Shown one piece after another: positions 1 to 9,136 of a stretch of 57,880 nucleotides of DNA. The DNA comes from an uncultured Fidelibacterota bacterium (lineage in GTDB: Bacteria; Fidelibacterota; Marinisomatia; Marinisomatales; UBA8229), in the NCBI GenBank assembly GCA_913041945.1, contig CAJWIT010000008.1:1-57880 (forward strand), written 5' to 3'. Each line of letters begins with the position of its first letter. Within the stretch, counting starts at the first letter, position 1. The translations under genes were made by a program, and so were the position numbers. The notes under the pieces were generated by a model. It was not told the DNA's origin and ran no database searches. It was given only the letters and a program-made list of their open reading frames with translations.

Positions 1-3000
1 TCATTATTTCAATAGCGCCTGAATTTTCAGCAACTTTCATATCATCAGCAAACCGCACATCAAACGCACCTGCAGGTGGTTTAGGCGGAAGCTGATAGCT
101 GAGCATCTCTTCCTCTGGTATGGATACACCAAAGTAGAGGTCATTGCCATTAAAACTGAGTTTATTTGCTTTTACTGTACGGTCTGTAAATGCTGATCTT
201 GTTTTCGCAGCACCGCCGCTTGAAATGGTGATGTCGCCATCTGCACTTGCGTTAACCCAGTAACCATGGCCGGGTGTTAACACATCGGCACCAGCATACG
301 AACCTGAAAATCCGTAAACTGTACCTGGAACAACAATATCACCCGGATCAGAAATACCACTCACATTTGTCGCTTCACTGATGCCGCTGAAAAGATTCCA
401 GCCCGCAGTAAGTGACAGGGTCAAACTACTGATGGGTGTACCGGTGATGGTTGTAGTGCCGGCTTCTGGAAAGTGCAGCCAGTACCCGTTTCCAGGCATT
501 AAGGCATCTACCCCCACATATGTTACATCAAAGGAGTACAATGTTCCTTCCGTGCTTTCGGGAAATACAGCTGACGATGAGCCATCTTCAACATCTGCTG
601 GTAATCCAACTAAATTCCATTCGGAGAGATGATCAACAACTGTGGATGAAGTTGTAATTGATTGAGCATATATATTCCAGAGGAATTCTTTCCCAGAACT
701 TCGTAGATCTTCCCAATACATCAGGTATGAATTGTTAGTTTCAGAATACAATACAACGCCAGGATTTCTCTGATCAAAATCAGCGTTGCAGACGGTTATG
801 CCTCCATCTGCAAAAACAGCTCCAGTTGCATTAATCTCCTGTAAATATATATCTGAAGTACCGCCAGCCCTTGTATCTTCCCATGTGATCAAGTATGACC
901 CGCTTTGGGAAACAGAGACAAATGGCATGGTTTGGTCACCTGCCTCTCCTGCTATTATAATTTCCTCTTCTTCAGAGAAATTCAGTGGATCAAAGGACTT
1001 GCACACAAGATCAAAATCTGTTCCGTTTACGAAATCTTCCCAACATATCAGAACTTCATTTTGAATATTATTCATATTTAGTGTGGGTTTTTTTTGATCA
1101 TTTTCTTCATTAGTGATTACAAAGCCGTTTTCCATACCTGCGATAGTGCCGTCAAAGTTTATAACCTGTCCATAAATATCTGCATTGGTCATTGAGTCAT
1201 TACGAGTATCTTTCCAGATGCTGAAAACACCATTCTGCAATACAGCTGTTTTTATATCCAATTGATAACCAGGAGCGGTGGAAATATTTATGGGTTCATT
1301 TGACCATCCTTCAGGAGACACTCCTGCTCCGTTGATAGCCTGACAGTAAACATTTAAATCATTCCATACTCCCCCATACCAAAAAACCATGCATCCTCCA
1401 TTAGGCATGGGTTCCACTGCCTCTACATTGTCGTCATTATCTGCATTGGTAATGAGCACACCGCCATCCTCCCATTGCTGACTTCCGAACTCGTCATATT
1501 TTTGAAGATATATATCATAGTCCCAAGATCGAATATCAGAAAATGCCACATATACGTAACCATCGTTACCGGTTACAGGCTTAGAAAAAGGTTGATTCAT
1601 ACCGAATGGATTTGGATAAATGATCGTACCATTAGGATCTCCAACTGGGTTTAAGTCAAAATCTAAAACCTGAAATGCCTGGATTTCGGTACCCCACTCA
1701 TCCTCGCTTTTAAAACTGAGAAATATATGATCTCCGACTATTACTGCTTTTGGAATTGTTTGAACAGGATTTTCACATAATTTTATCCCGTTAACTTCGA
1801 AATTGTCTCCAGCTTCTCCAGAAATAATTTGACCATAGGTTTGTGGATTGCTTCCTCCACCTCTGTAATCTTCCCAATAAAGTAACGTTTTATCATTGCC
1901 AAGGTATAGGGACTTCGGTGTAAACGTATTTCCGTCAATTCCAAAATAGGTTTCCACACCATTCTCAGTGAGAGTTATACCTGACATTAGATCAACATGC
2001 TGAACATACAATCCTGGACTTCCTGTTCGTGAATCACCCCAGATGATCAACGCACCATCATCGCTACCGCTAGTTCTAACTAATGGACTAAATTGGTAAC
2101 TGGGTGCATCGCAGATTGCAAGACCATTGTCTTCAAAGGAAATATCCCCTGACGCTGAAACGTGCTGAAGATAGATTTCCACTTCTGGAAATGCGGCATT
2201 TCGTTCATCCATCCATACAATGTAGGCTCCATTATTGTTATCTACGGTTAGACGAGGTTGGGATTGTAAACGGATAGCCGTAGAAATAGGTTTTCCGTCT
2301 TCTTCCCACTGCAAACCATCTGAGAGGGAGAAAGCCTGGGCATAAATGTCAGCCCATGCAGGGTGGTCGCGGAAGTCTTCCCAAACAACAAAAGCATACT
2401 CTGAATTTGCTTTTACACGTGGGGATGATTGTTTTGAATCTTCATTACAAAGCGGAAAACCATTTTCCACCAACAAGATGTTGCCATCTCCATCAAGATA
2501 TTGAATATAAATATCGCCATTTGCTATGTTATTCCTGTAATCCTCCCAAACGACAACGATTGTGTCGCCTGAAACGTGGGTGACTTTTGGAGCTTTTTGT
2601 TCAACATTTTGGATATTACAAATAGGTATGCCGCCCTCTTCAGGTACTGACCAAAGGGTATTACAATTCACATCAATCTTTTGGGTATAAATATCTGTTT
2701 CGCCTTCAGTCCTTGAATCTTCCCATACCATGGTTGCATAGCCTGCTCCCCCCAGCTCAATACTGACTTTTAAATGACCGCCAGGGCTCGTAATTATGGG
2801 CACACCTGTGCCGGGTGAGACAATATCACCATTGGCCGAAAGATGGGTTGCATAAATTTGACCTTCACCAGATGATAAATCATTCCAAATTGCAAAGGCA
2901 CCACCTAAACCATCCACACACATATTAAGAGATGTTTGCATCCCGGTAACTGTTGATAATGCAATGCCTTCTTCGTCCCATGCCAAAGAACCATCTGTGA

Positions 3001-3367
3001 GGACATGCTGCGCAAATACATCTCCATCCTCTGGTTCGAACTGATAATCTGTCCAAATAACATATACTCCCCCAGCCTCATCAGATACAGCGATGGGATC
3101 TTCCTGTCTCCCAGGGATGGACACAACAACTGTTCCATCAACACCCCATAAAGAATTTCCATTGGAATCTACTTTCTGGGCATAGACATCCCGCCCACCA
3201 TTCCGTGTATCTGACCAGACAAATATCATTTCACCATTATTTCCAACATCTCCGGTGCGCTGCCATTCGATATGAACCCCCTGACGTACGGATACACCAT
3301 TCTCCTGCCAGTCAAACTGAGCCATTACAGTTGAAACACATAGTGTGATGTATATTAAGTTTTTCAA
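1..3367 (-). CDS. Secreted repeat protein with GWN module, partial (C-terminus beyond left edge)
   Basis: An open frame runs without a stop from 3367 to the window edge (about 1122 codons). I chose a TTG start at 3365-3367: it gives a signal peptide (KNLIYITLCVSTVMA, then QFDWQE) and an AAAGGT ribosome site lies just upstream. No ATG gives a signal peptide. The body (about residues 20-880) is a string of roughly 50-residue units of the type 'VWxDxRxGxxDIYxQxxDxxGxxxW', typical of secreted beta-propeller-like repeat proteins. About residues 905-1065 form the duplicated GWN module, followed by the KPPAGAFDVRF segment that precedes the sorting domain in neighbouring cargo proteins. A type IX-like sorting domain is therefore expected just outside the window. 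It starts 4 nt after the lipoprotein gene stop and is probably the last gene of the pgs block. Ligand unknown. Confidence 0.85.
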   Translation of the reverse strand, partial: MKNLIYITLCVSTVMAQFDWQENGVSVRQGVHIEWQRTGDVGNNGEMIFVWSDTRNGGRDVYAQKVDSNGNSLWGVDGTVVVSIPGRQEDPIAVSDEAGGVYVIWTDYQFEPEDGDVFAQHVLTDGSLAWDEEGIALSTVTGMQTSLNMCVDGLGGAFAIWNDLSSGEGQIYATHLSANGDIVSPGTGVPIITSPGGHLKVSIELGGAGYATMVWEDSRTEGETDIYTQKIDVNCNTLWSVPEEGGIPICNIQNVEQKAPKVTHVSGDTIVVVWEDYRNNIANGDIYIQYLDGDGNILLVENGFPLCNEDSKQSSPRVKANSEYAFVVWEDFRDHPAWADIYAQAFSLSDGLQWEEDGKPISTAIRLQSQPRLTVDNNNGAYIVWMDERNAAFPEVEIYLQHVSASGDISFEDNGLAICDAPSYQFSPLVRTSGSDDGALIIWGDSRTGSPGLYVQHVDLMSGITLTENGVETYFGIDGNTFTPKSLYLGNDKTLLYWEDYRGGGSNPQTYGQIISGEAGDNFEVNGIKLCENPVQTIPKAVIVGDHIFLSFKSEDEWGTEIQAFQVLDFDLNPVGDPNGTIIYPNPFGMNQPFSKPVTGNDGYVYVAFSDIRSWDYDIYLQKYDEFGSQQWEDGGVLITNADNDDNVEAVEPMPNGGCMVFWYGGVWNDLNVYCQAINGAGVSPEGWSNEPINISTAPGYQLDIKTAVLQNGVFSIWKDTRNDSMTNADIYGQVINFDGTIAGMENGFVITNEENDQKKPTLNMNNIQNEVLICWEDFVNGTDFDLVCKSFDPLNFSEEEEIIIAGEAGDQTMPFVSVSQSGSYLITWEDTRAGGTSDIYLQEINATGAVFADGGITVCNADFDQRNPGVVLYSETNNSYLMYWEDLRSSGKEFLWNIYAQSITTSSTVVDHLSEWNLVGLPADVEDGSSSAVFPESTEGTLYSFDVTYVGVDALMPGNGYWLHFPEAGTTTITGTPISSLTLSLTAGWNLFSGISEATNVSGISDPGDIVVPGTVYGFSGSYAGADVLTPGHGYWVNASADGDITISSGGAAKTRSAFTDRTVKANKLSFNGNDLYFGVSIPEEEMLSYQLPPKPPAGAFDVRFADDMKVAENSGAIEIM

Positions 3368-3371
3368 TATT

Positions 3372-4475
3372 TTACCTTTCAATTGTAAAGATTTGTATTC
3401 CAGCTTTTGTGGCTACAAAAATTGTATTGGAATTATAAATTATCACATTATAAGCATATTCTGAATTGATTCTGCCAATTTCGGAAGCTTGAGGTATATT
3501 CCCATTGTTGTAAAAATTATAAAGTAAAATACCATCACCTCCACAAGCTAATGCCATTAAGTCACCCTGTATATGAATCCCTTGAATGGAATAACCATTA
3601 GCTACATACGTTTGGTTTGACAACATATCCTCTGAATTAATTGTCGAGATGCAACATCCTTTGTCATCATTTAATCCAGCAAATATATTGTTTTCTTTTA
3701 CATACACAGTATTGACTTCACCCTCAGTATCAAATGACAGCAATTCTTCCAGTTCCCCGGAATAATCACTATCAACACTTTGTTTGAAGACATTAACCCC
3801 CAAGGTACCATTAGAAACTGCAAGAAGGCTATCAGTAAAAAAAATACCCTCACAGCCATAGTTTAAATTATGATATTCGTGACATTCGTCATTATTCCAT
3901 GTAGTTATTTCATAATCGGGCCAATAAGTATATTCTAATTTTAATGTAATTATAGAAGTAGAATAGGGATTATAGCCCGGTCCACCACTAGTGTGTTTTA
4001 CCAGAGAATATAAAATGATATGGTCTGAAGGAGTATCATCTATAGCTATACTTCTTATTAGTGAATATGAACAATTATGTAAATTTTCAAGGTCATCGAT
4101 TATATCTCCATTAAGCTTTCGAACATGAATGCGATCTAATTTGTCCAAAGAAAAAAACATATTATTATTGGATGAAATTTCAATTTGTTCACTCATATTA
4201 TCTCCAACCGTTGGAAACATATTATTTTCATGTGCTAAGGTATCAAGTCGAATAATATTATTTTTATCATCAGTTATAATTTTGAAAGAAAAGAAACCGT
4301 TTTCTTCAGCTGCTGCAATGATTATTGAATCAGCCAAACCCAAATCAACACAATAACCGCCTACGTCCTGTGTAAGGAGTAAATTTGTTTTAACACCAAG
4401 ATCCTCATTTGGTGACATGCAGGTATAAATCATCAGTCCAAATATCAAAGTCAATATTAATTTTATCTTAAACAT
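3372..4475 (-). CDS. Lipoprotein with LVIVD-like beta-propeller repeats
   Basis: 367 residues. The N-terminus is a lipoprotein signal with Cys19 as the likely lipidated residue (LMIYTC). The rest contains recurring units of the type 'DSIIIAAAEENG.FSFKII', 'DSLLAVSNGTLGVNVFK' and 'NTIFVATKAGIQIFTI', in which a hydrophobic strand is followed by a G-x-x-x-F/I strand. This resembles the LVIVD/YVTN class of surface beta-propellers. It begins 11 nt after the stop of the outer-membrane barrel gene and ends 4 nt before the next start, so it is almost certainly co-transcribed with the pgs genes. Its role there is unknown; a periplasmic or outer-membrane scaffold is an inference. The family call is moderately sure, the lipoprotein call strong. 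Confidence 0.8.
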   Translation of the reverse strand: MFKIKLILTLIFGLMIYTCMSPNEDLGVKTNLLLTQDVGGYCVDLGLADSIIIAAAEENGFFSFKIITDDKNNIIRLDTLAHENNMFPTVGDNMSEQIEISSNNNMFFSLDKLDRIHVRKLNGDIIDDLENLHNCSYSLIRSIAIDDTPSDHIILYSLVKHTSGGPGYNPYSTSIITLKLEYTYWPDYEITTWNNDECHEYHNLNYGCEGIFFTDSLLAVSNGTLGVNVFKQSVDSDYSGELEELLSFDTEGEVNTVYVKENNIFAGLNDDKGCCISTINSEDMLSNQTYVANGYSIQGIHIQGDLMALACGGDGILLYNFYNNGNIPQASEIGRINSEYAYNVIIYNSNTIFVATKAGIQIFTIER

Positions 4476-4486
4476 AATTTATTTCT

Positions 4487-5536
4487 TTAGTATAACAGGT
4501 TCAAATGTATTGAATAACTTATTTTCATTGAAAACTCATATCTATTAAAACTCTTTAACTCCTCAACCCACTCAAATTCAGAAAAAACTTTTCTTGTTCG
4601 AAATTTACTTCGCAACTCAATGTCGAAATTAGGAGTCAGTTCCTTTTTCAGCCTGATTTGCACCTGGATATCTTCATGTTCCCGCCCGCCGTGAAGCGGA
4701 TCATGAATGTCTTCACCAAGATAGGTTCTTTGATTATCTGTGAAATAAAGGATAGCCGACTTCAGAAACTTTGAGGGGTAATATATCCAGAACCCTCCAA
4801 ACTGAATAAATTTATGAGATCGATCTAACTCGGTAGTTAAGAGTCCGGCATTATAACTAATATTTGTTCCAATTCCATTCTCAAAGAAAATTATGAATTT
4901 ATTTTTACGGAAATAACTTGTGGTTAACCGTAGTTCACCACTGAAAATATCCGTGTCAAATTCTGTAAAATGTTCATTGTAGTATTGATTGTTTTTTGTT
5001 CCTTTTAAGCGAAGCCAGGTTTTTTTAACTATTGGATAGGAATAAGATATATATATTGTTTCATTGGAAAACGTACAGGGGATTAGTTGAGTTGAAATAA
5101 TATCACGATCATCATAATACCTTAATAATAGTTCAGGTAGCAGTGAATATCCGATCTTAAACCATTGGTAAGGACCAAGATGCTGCTCAAACCGCACGCC
5201 ATAAGATGAATAAGATTTATTTTTAGATTGTTTAAAAACTACTGATGCTGCATTAATGATTAGATTTGTCTTGTGTTTGGTAGAAAATACCGGGCTGTAT
5301 TGAAATCTCAATTCAGGTCGAATGACTTCACTGTCGAATGTTTTCGAATCCCCTAACATAGATGGTTCCGAGGAAGCGTCTGCTTTATCAATTTCTGAAA
5401 ATCTAAGAAAATTGCTGTCATAACCCAGCGTGATTGATGGTGTCAAGTAAACCGGGACGCGAAATCGGTTAGGCAGGGATTGACCATTGAGGGAGACAGT
5501 AAATAAGAAAAATATTGAAAGTGTTATTATCTTCAT
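4487..5536 (-). CDS. Predicted outer-membrane beta-barrel in the poly-gamma-glutamate locus
   Basis: 349 residues with a cleavable signal peptide (MKIITLSIFFLFTVSLNGQ). The mature part alternates polar and hydrophobic/aromatic residues in many 8-12-residue segments separated by charged turns, and ends in a strand with a terminal aromatic (SIHLNLLY). This is what an outer-membrane barrel of roughly 14-18 strands looks like. I recognise no named family. The start overlaps the upstream stop by 4 nt (ATGA), so its translation is coupled to the preceding periplasmic protein and to pgsW/pgsC/pgsB. Inference: in a Gram-negative cell poly-gamma-glutamate must cross the outer membrane, and this barrel is a candidate exit channel. 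It could instead be an unrelated structural barrel. Confidence 0.78.
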   Translation of the reverse strand: MKIITLSIFFLFTVSLNGQSLPNRFRVPVYLTPSITLGYDSNFLRFSEIDKADASSEPSMLGDSKTFDSEVIRPELRFQYSPVFSTKHKTNLIINAASVVFKQSKNKSYSSYGVRFEQHLGPYQWFKIGYSLLPELLLRYYDDRDIISTQLIPCTFSNETIYISYSYPIVKKTWLRLKGTKNNQYYNEHFTEFDTDIFSGELRLTTSYFRKNKFIIFFENGIGTNISYNAGLLTTELDRSHKFIQFGGFWIYYPSKFLKSAILYFTDNQRTYLGEDIHDPLHGGREHEDIQVQIRLKKELTPNFDIELRSKFRTRKVFSEFEWVEELKSFNRYEFSMKISYSIHLNLLY

Positions 5537-6420
5537 TGATTACCCAGGCATCGAACGAACACTTTTTTACCTTTATCCAGCAATTCAACTGAATATGTAT
5601 GTTTCCCCTTTGAAAGATCTACTGCACATGATCTCCATTTTCCCGGGATTACTTTTTTATCCTCTTTAATGATACTGTCCTCGGATTTTTCAGTGGAGAA
5701 AAAGTAGGTGCCATAAATTGTATCATCTTTCCATACTCGAATTTGATAATTCTCATAATTTGACATTCCGTTTATGAAGCCGAGCCTCGACAGAAAGGTG
5801 AGTTTGCTGAGTTTTTTGGGTTCAAATTGAAGTCGTTCACCATGTTTTAATTCATAGTACCGTACAGATTTTTTTCCAATGATAAGACTTTTCGGTTTTA
5901 TTCCAGCCAAGGCTTGTACAAACTGCCGGTCCTCGTCACCCTTTTCGAATCCTTTTACTCGTACTCGAATGACTACTGGTACATCTGCTTTTGGAACCGG
6001 TTCAATTTTGAACCAATGATTTCCCTTCGGGATATTTATAAAATATTTCCCAGGGAGAGTGAACCCATGACCGGGATGCTGAGAGGAAGTAATATTTTTT
6101 TTCTTTGCTGCACTGTGACTGATAATGATTGAATCTCCATCATCCATAATCAAATTATAAGAAAAACGCACTTCCTTATAATCTTTCTTTGGAACAACAC
6201 CTCGAGCAATGATTTCAACACGTTTCGGACCTGCTATTTTATATGTTAAGGTATTATTATGTAGCTGATAATAGGTCCTTTTTTTCTCATTAATAGTGAG
6301 TATTTCTTTCTTATCTCTTTCAGAAGGGAGAATTGTTTCCCCCCGTAAAAGGGTAAGAAAAATAACTCCAAGCAAAAGTAAGCCGGGCCTGTTCATTCTA
6401 CAAGACCGATTCTGGTTCAT
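5533..6420 (-). CDS. Hypothetical periplasmic protein of the pgs locus
   Basis: 295 residues. Two starts are possible: ATG at 6420, 23 nt inside pgsW and preceded by GGAA, or ATG at 6396, 2 nt after the pgsW stop. Both leave a signal peptide (RPGLLLLGVIFLTLLRG). The mature protein is rich in beta-strand patterns and basic residues and has two related-looking halves: 'YYQLHNNTLTYKIAGPKRVEIIARG' and 'YYELKHGERLQFEPKKLSKLTFLSR' start each half with Y-Y-x-L. Each half also has a segment resembling 'GKxWxxxxVDLSKGKHTY'. This suggests two beta-sandwich domains of carbohydrate- or polymer-binding type. No named family is recognised. Its end overlaps the barrel gene start, so the two products probably act together in the periplasm. 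Confidence 0.75.
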   Translation of the reverse strand: MNQNRSCRMNRPGLLLLGVIFLTLLRGETILPSERDKKEILTINEKKRTYYQLHNNTLTYKIAGPKRVEIIARGVVPKKDYKEVRFSYNLIMDDGDSIIISHSAAKKKNITSSQHPGHGFTLPGKYFINIPKGNHWFKIEPVPKADVPVVIRVRVKGFEKGDEDRQFVQALAGIKPKSLIIGKKSVRYYELKHGERLQFEPKKLSKLTFLSRLGFINGMSNYENYQIRVWKDDTIYGTYFFSTEKSEDSIIKEDKKVIPGKWRSCAVDLSKGKHTYSVELLDKGKKVFVRCLGNQ

Positions 6421-7513
6421 GTGTTTCCATTCGATTATGTATTTGTTTGTGACTATAAATCCCTATGCCTGTTGTTGCCAGGACAGTAAGAAGCAGTGCG
6501 ATAAAATTGACTATTCTATTATATGTTGGTTTCATAAACAGGACACCTTCTCCAATAGGAGGAAGTGGAGTAGGGAAATAGGGTAATCCATACAATTTTA
6601 TTAATTGTTTAATACCCCTGATATTGATAACGGGAACTTTTTCTTTGGAAAAAGTTTTTAGCACACTTTCATTTTGGAATGTCATTAAATCTTCCGGAAA
6701 AAGGACACCATTTCTTGGATTGTATTCACCAACACCTACATTTGCTATTCCGCCACCAATATTAATAAACGTTCTGTAATGTGAAATAGGGGTGATATTG
6801 CCATAGGATGTTACTCTTTTCTTGATGCTGTTACGCCAGTCTTTTTCATATATCAGATTTAGATCATTTCTTGAAATAGCGATTTGTAATGCCTCCTGAC
6901 ATTCCCTGGTTAATCCTCTTCCAACGTCGCTTTTTCCTCCAATTGAAGCCATGAGGGATTTATGAGAAAATATTTTTTCGTCATACAGTTCATTTTCAAT
7001 ATCTAACCAAGTGAAATTTGTATCGGTTGCACCATACCATGAAGCGCCTACTGATGAAATAATTACAGGCTCCACATCCATAATTTCACATGCAGCCAGG
7101 GTGGCTATATTTGCTCCTGGCATAGAGCCCGTATATGCAAGGGCGATCGTATCGCCCTGTTCAACACCGGCCTGGAAAAGTAAATCTATAATTACAGCCG
7201 CAAAGTTTGGATTTAAAGTCGAAACCTTCGCATCTAAATACCCCTCATCAGTGGAACATCCATAAGCGGTTCCAATCAGCATGGTTTCATTCGGGTCTAA
7301 AACAGAGTCTCCTACAAAGACACCCTGTTCCCCAAGCCGGTAGGTGCGCAGGTAATCCATTGCTTTTTTCATTAATTGAGAAGCCTGGATCTTATAGTCG
7401 TACCCAATAGCTTTCTCAATAGTAATGGTATGTGATGCCCAGAGAAACATAAGGTAATTAAATATGGCTAAGGCAACCAAATACCGTGTTTTTTGAATGA
7501 CAGGCCTAAACAT
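6398..7513 (-). CDS. pgsW: Poly-gamma-glutamate system protein PgsW-like
   Basis: 371 residues. A membrane anchor lies near the N-terminus (LVALAIFNYLMFLWA), a second transmembrane segment near the C-terminus (IVNFIALLLTVLATTGIGIY), and an extracytoplasmic domain between them. The domain carries conserved-looking runs: 'GVFVGDSVLDPNET', 'LIGTAYGCSTDEGYLDAK', 'ALAYTGSMPGANIATLAAC' and 'VGASWYGATDTNFTWLDIE'. These are characteristic of the poly-gamma-glutamate system protein family that accompanies PgsB and PgsC in bacteria lacking a classical Bacillus-type operon. Its biochemical role is not established. It overlaps pgsC by 8 nt upstream and the next gene downstream, so it belongs to the same translationally coupled unit. 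Confidence 0.85.
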   Translation of the reverse strand: MFRPVIQKTRYLVALAIFNYLMFLWASHTITIEKAIGYDYKIQASQLMKKAMDYLRTYRLGEQGVFVGDSVLDPNETMLIGTAYGCSTDEGYLDAKVSTLNPNFAAVIIDLLFQAGVEQGDTIALAYTGSMPGANIATLAACEIMDVEPVIISSVGASWYGATDTNFTWLDIENELYDEKIFSHKSLMASIGGKSDVGRGLTRECQEALQIAISRNDLNLIYEKDWRNSIKKRVTSYGNITPISHYRTFINIGGGIANVGVGEYNPRNGVLFPEDLMTFQNESVLKTFSKEKVPVINIRGIKQLIKLYGLPYFPTPLPPIGEGVLFMKPTYNRIVNFIALLLTVLATTGIGIYSHKQIHNRMETHEPESVL

Positions 7514-7949
7514 GAGGGATCTCCAATCCCAATAACATCATCAATAATTGAATGATACTGGCCGTTATTATAACAACGCTTATTGTTCTCATTACACCCT
7601 GTCTTTCCATCCAGTTTGCAATGAGTCCGGGGATAATATTTCCAATAGCAGCGAGGTTTACATTGTCTTCCGGAAAATACAGGTACAGTTTTGATAAATA
7701 CCCAAGTAAAAACCCCAACAAAAGACAAAAAGCTAATCTTCGTTTCCCATAGATCAGGATTTTTATTGATAGCCCTTTAACGATTAGAAACACAAGAAGA
7801 CTGACACCCATAGTTCCCATAACTCTCAAGGGATCATGTAAATTAAATGCAATGTACCCAGGAACGATGAGTCCCCCAGCGGTAACTCCCACCGTTTCAG
7901 AGAGGATAAGACTTAATACAATCCCTAGTCCTACTGCAATTTCAACCAT
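7506..7949 (-). CDS. pgsC: Poly-gamma-glutamate biosynthesis protein PgsC/CapC
   Basis: 147 residues, the usual length for PgsC/CapC. It is almost wholly membrane-embedded, with about four to five hydrophobic segments. The N-terminal 'GLGIVLSLILSETVGVTAGGLIVPGYIAF' region and the later 'LYFPEDNVNLAAIGNIIPGLIAN' region match the PgsC pattern. In Bacillus, PgsB and PgsC form the membrane-bound amide-ligase core that polymerises glutamate through gamma linkages. Here the start overlaps the end of pgsB by 8 nt and its end overlaps pgsW by 8 nt, supporting a stoichiometric complex. The family call is confident; the polymer made (L or D glutamate, chain length) cannot be read from sequence. Confidence 0.9.
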   Translation of the reverse strand: MVEIAVGLGIVLSLILSETVGVTAGGLIVPGYIAFNLHDPLRVMGTMGVSLLVFLIVKGLSIKILIYGKRRLAFCLLLGFLLGYLSKLYLYFPEDNVNLAAIGNIIPGLIANWMERQGVMRTISVVIITASIIQLLMMLLGLEIPHV

Positions 7950-9087
7950 CGGACTGGAAATCTTTCAATTTTTGTACAAATTGTTCGCCCCAGCCAACTA
8001 TATTACCAATTCCAAAGATTACATGATTGGCAAGAGTGGAGAGATGCTCAATGATATCCTCTGGTTTCGAGCGATCTGGAAAGGTTGTTAACTTGAATAA
8101 TTCTGCTGGAATCTCTGGCAATTTATCGCCGCGGATTAAAAATATATCTGGCTGGATAGTTTCAGAAACCAGCGTAATCATTTGGTTAGTTCGAGACCGT
8201 CTGTCTGCCCGAGTATTTAAAAACACACAGGTTGGATGCAGGGGGATTTGTTTTTTAATCATTTCAAAGATATTGAGTGTAGAGAGAGGGTCGTTAGCAG
8301 CAAAAGCATTCACAAAAAAATTAGTATTTTCTCCAAATTGTATTTTTTTAATAAATAATGCTCCAGGATCTGGCTGTGCTTTGAGCATCCCTTCCAGCGC
8401 TGAACCTTTATCAACACCTACCTGTTTGCATACTTCCAAGGCTGCTGCCACATTTTCTTCGTGTTCAAGATGAGAGAATTTCCCCATAAACCCGTCTTCT
8501 ATATCATCGGTGCTGGCAATCGTCAGGTTGGTTTCCCGGGAGGCGGCTATTTTTTTCAGCGTATCATTATGTTTTCCCTGGGTTACTACAATATTTCCAT
8601 TAAATGGAATGGTATTACTGAGAGAACGTGTGATATCATCCATAGTAGGGCCCATTTCGTCCAAGTGATCTGGCCGAATGTTTGTTATAACACCAATGGT
8701 GGATTTTTGCATTTTCTGTTCAGATATCCACTGATATTCAGGTTGGACAGCCATACACTCCATAACTACCGCATCAAGATTCTGTTTTGAAAAATATCGC
8801 ATCAGTTTCACTTGTTCGCCTATAGAAGGAGAACGAAGACGCTGGATCATACGATCTTTTCCATCCGTATCAATAATTCGAGGGGATGATCCAGTCGTCT
8901 TAGCCATGGTTCTAAATCCTCCAGCCCTTAATCCTGCTGCGATTAGGCGGGTTACACTTGATTTTCCTCTTGATCCATTTACATGAATTCTGATTGAAAA
9001 TTTTTCAAGAACAGCTTGATGTTGATAGAATTCTTTGTATCCAAGAATGATTAGAATCGAAAGTAATATAAGTAAAGTGGGAACCAA
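7942..9087 (-). CDS. pgsB: Poly-gamma-glutamate synthase PgsB/CapB
   Basis: 381 residues, close to the family norm. There is one N-terminal transmembrane helix (VPTLLILLSILIILGY), then a Mur-ligase-like ATP-binding motif, HVNGSRGKSSVTR at about residues 35-47. Further Mur-ligase-like signatures follow: 'VVMECMAVQPEYQ', 'GVITNIRPDHLDEMG' and 'FNGNIVVTQGKHND'. PgsB activates glutamate carboxyl groups with ATP and joins glutamates by gamma-amide bonds at the inner membrane together with PgsC. It is the first gene of the coupled run pgsB-pgsC-pgsW and lies 49 nt downstream of the C25 peptidase homologue. No pgsA/capA homologue is seen anywhere in the window. Confidence 0.93.
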   Translation of the reverse strand: MVPTLLILLSILIILGYKEFYQHQAVLEKFSIRIHVNGSRGKSSVTRLIAAGLRAGGFRTMAKTTGSSPRIIDTDGKDRMIQRLRSPSIGEQVKLMRYFSKQNLDAVVMECMAVQPEYQWISEQKMQKSTIGVITNIRPDHLDEMGPTMDDITRSLSNTIPFNGNIVVTQGKHNDTLKKIAASRETNLTIASTDDIEDGFMGKFSHLEHEENVAAALEVCKQVGVDKGSALEGMLKAQPDPGALFIKKIQFGENTNFFVNAFAANDPLSTLNIFEMIKKQIPLHPTCVFLNTRADRRSRTNQMITLVSETIQPDIFLIRGDKLPEIPAELFKLTTFPDRSKPEDIIEHLSTLANHVIFGIGNIVGWGEQFVQKLKDFQSDG

Positions 9088-9136
9088 CCAGGTGTCCTCT
9101 TGGAAATTTATGGATCTTTGTTAGAGATTCAGAAAG

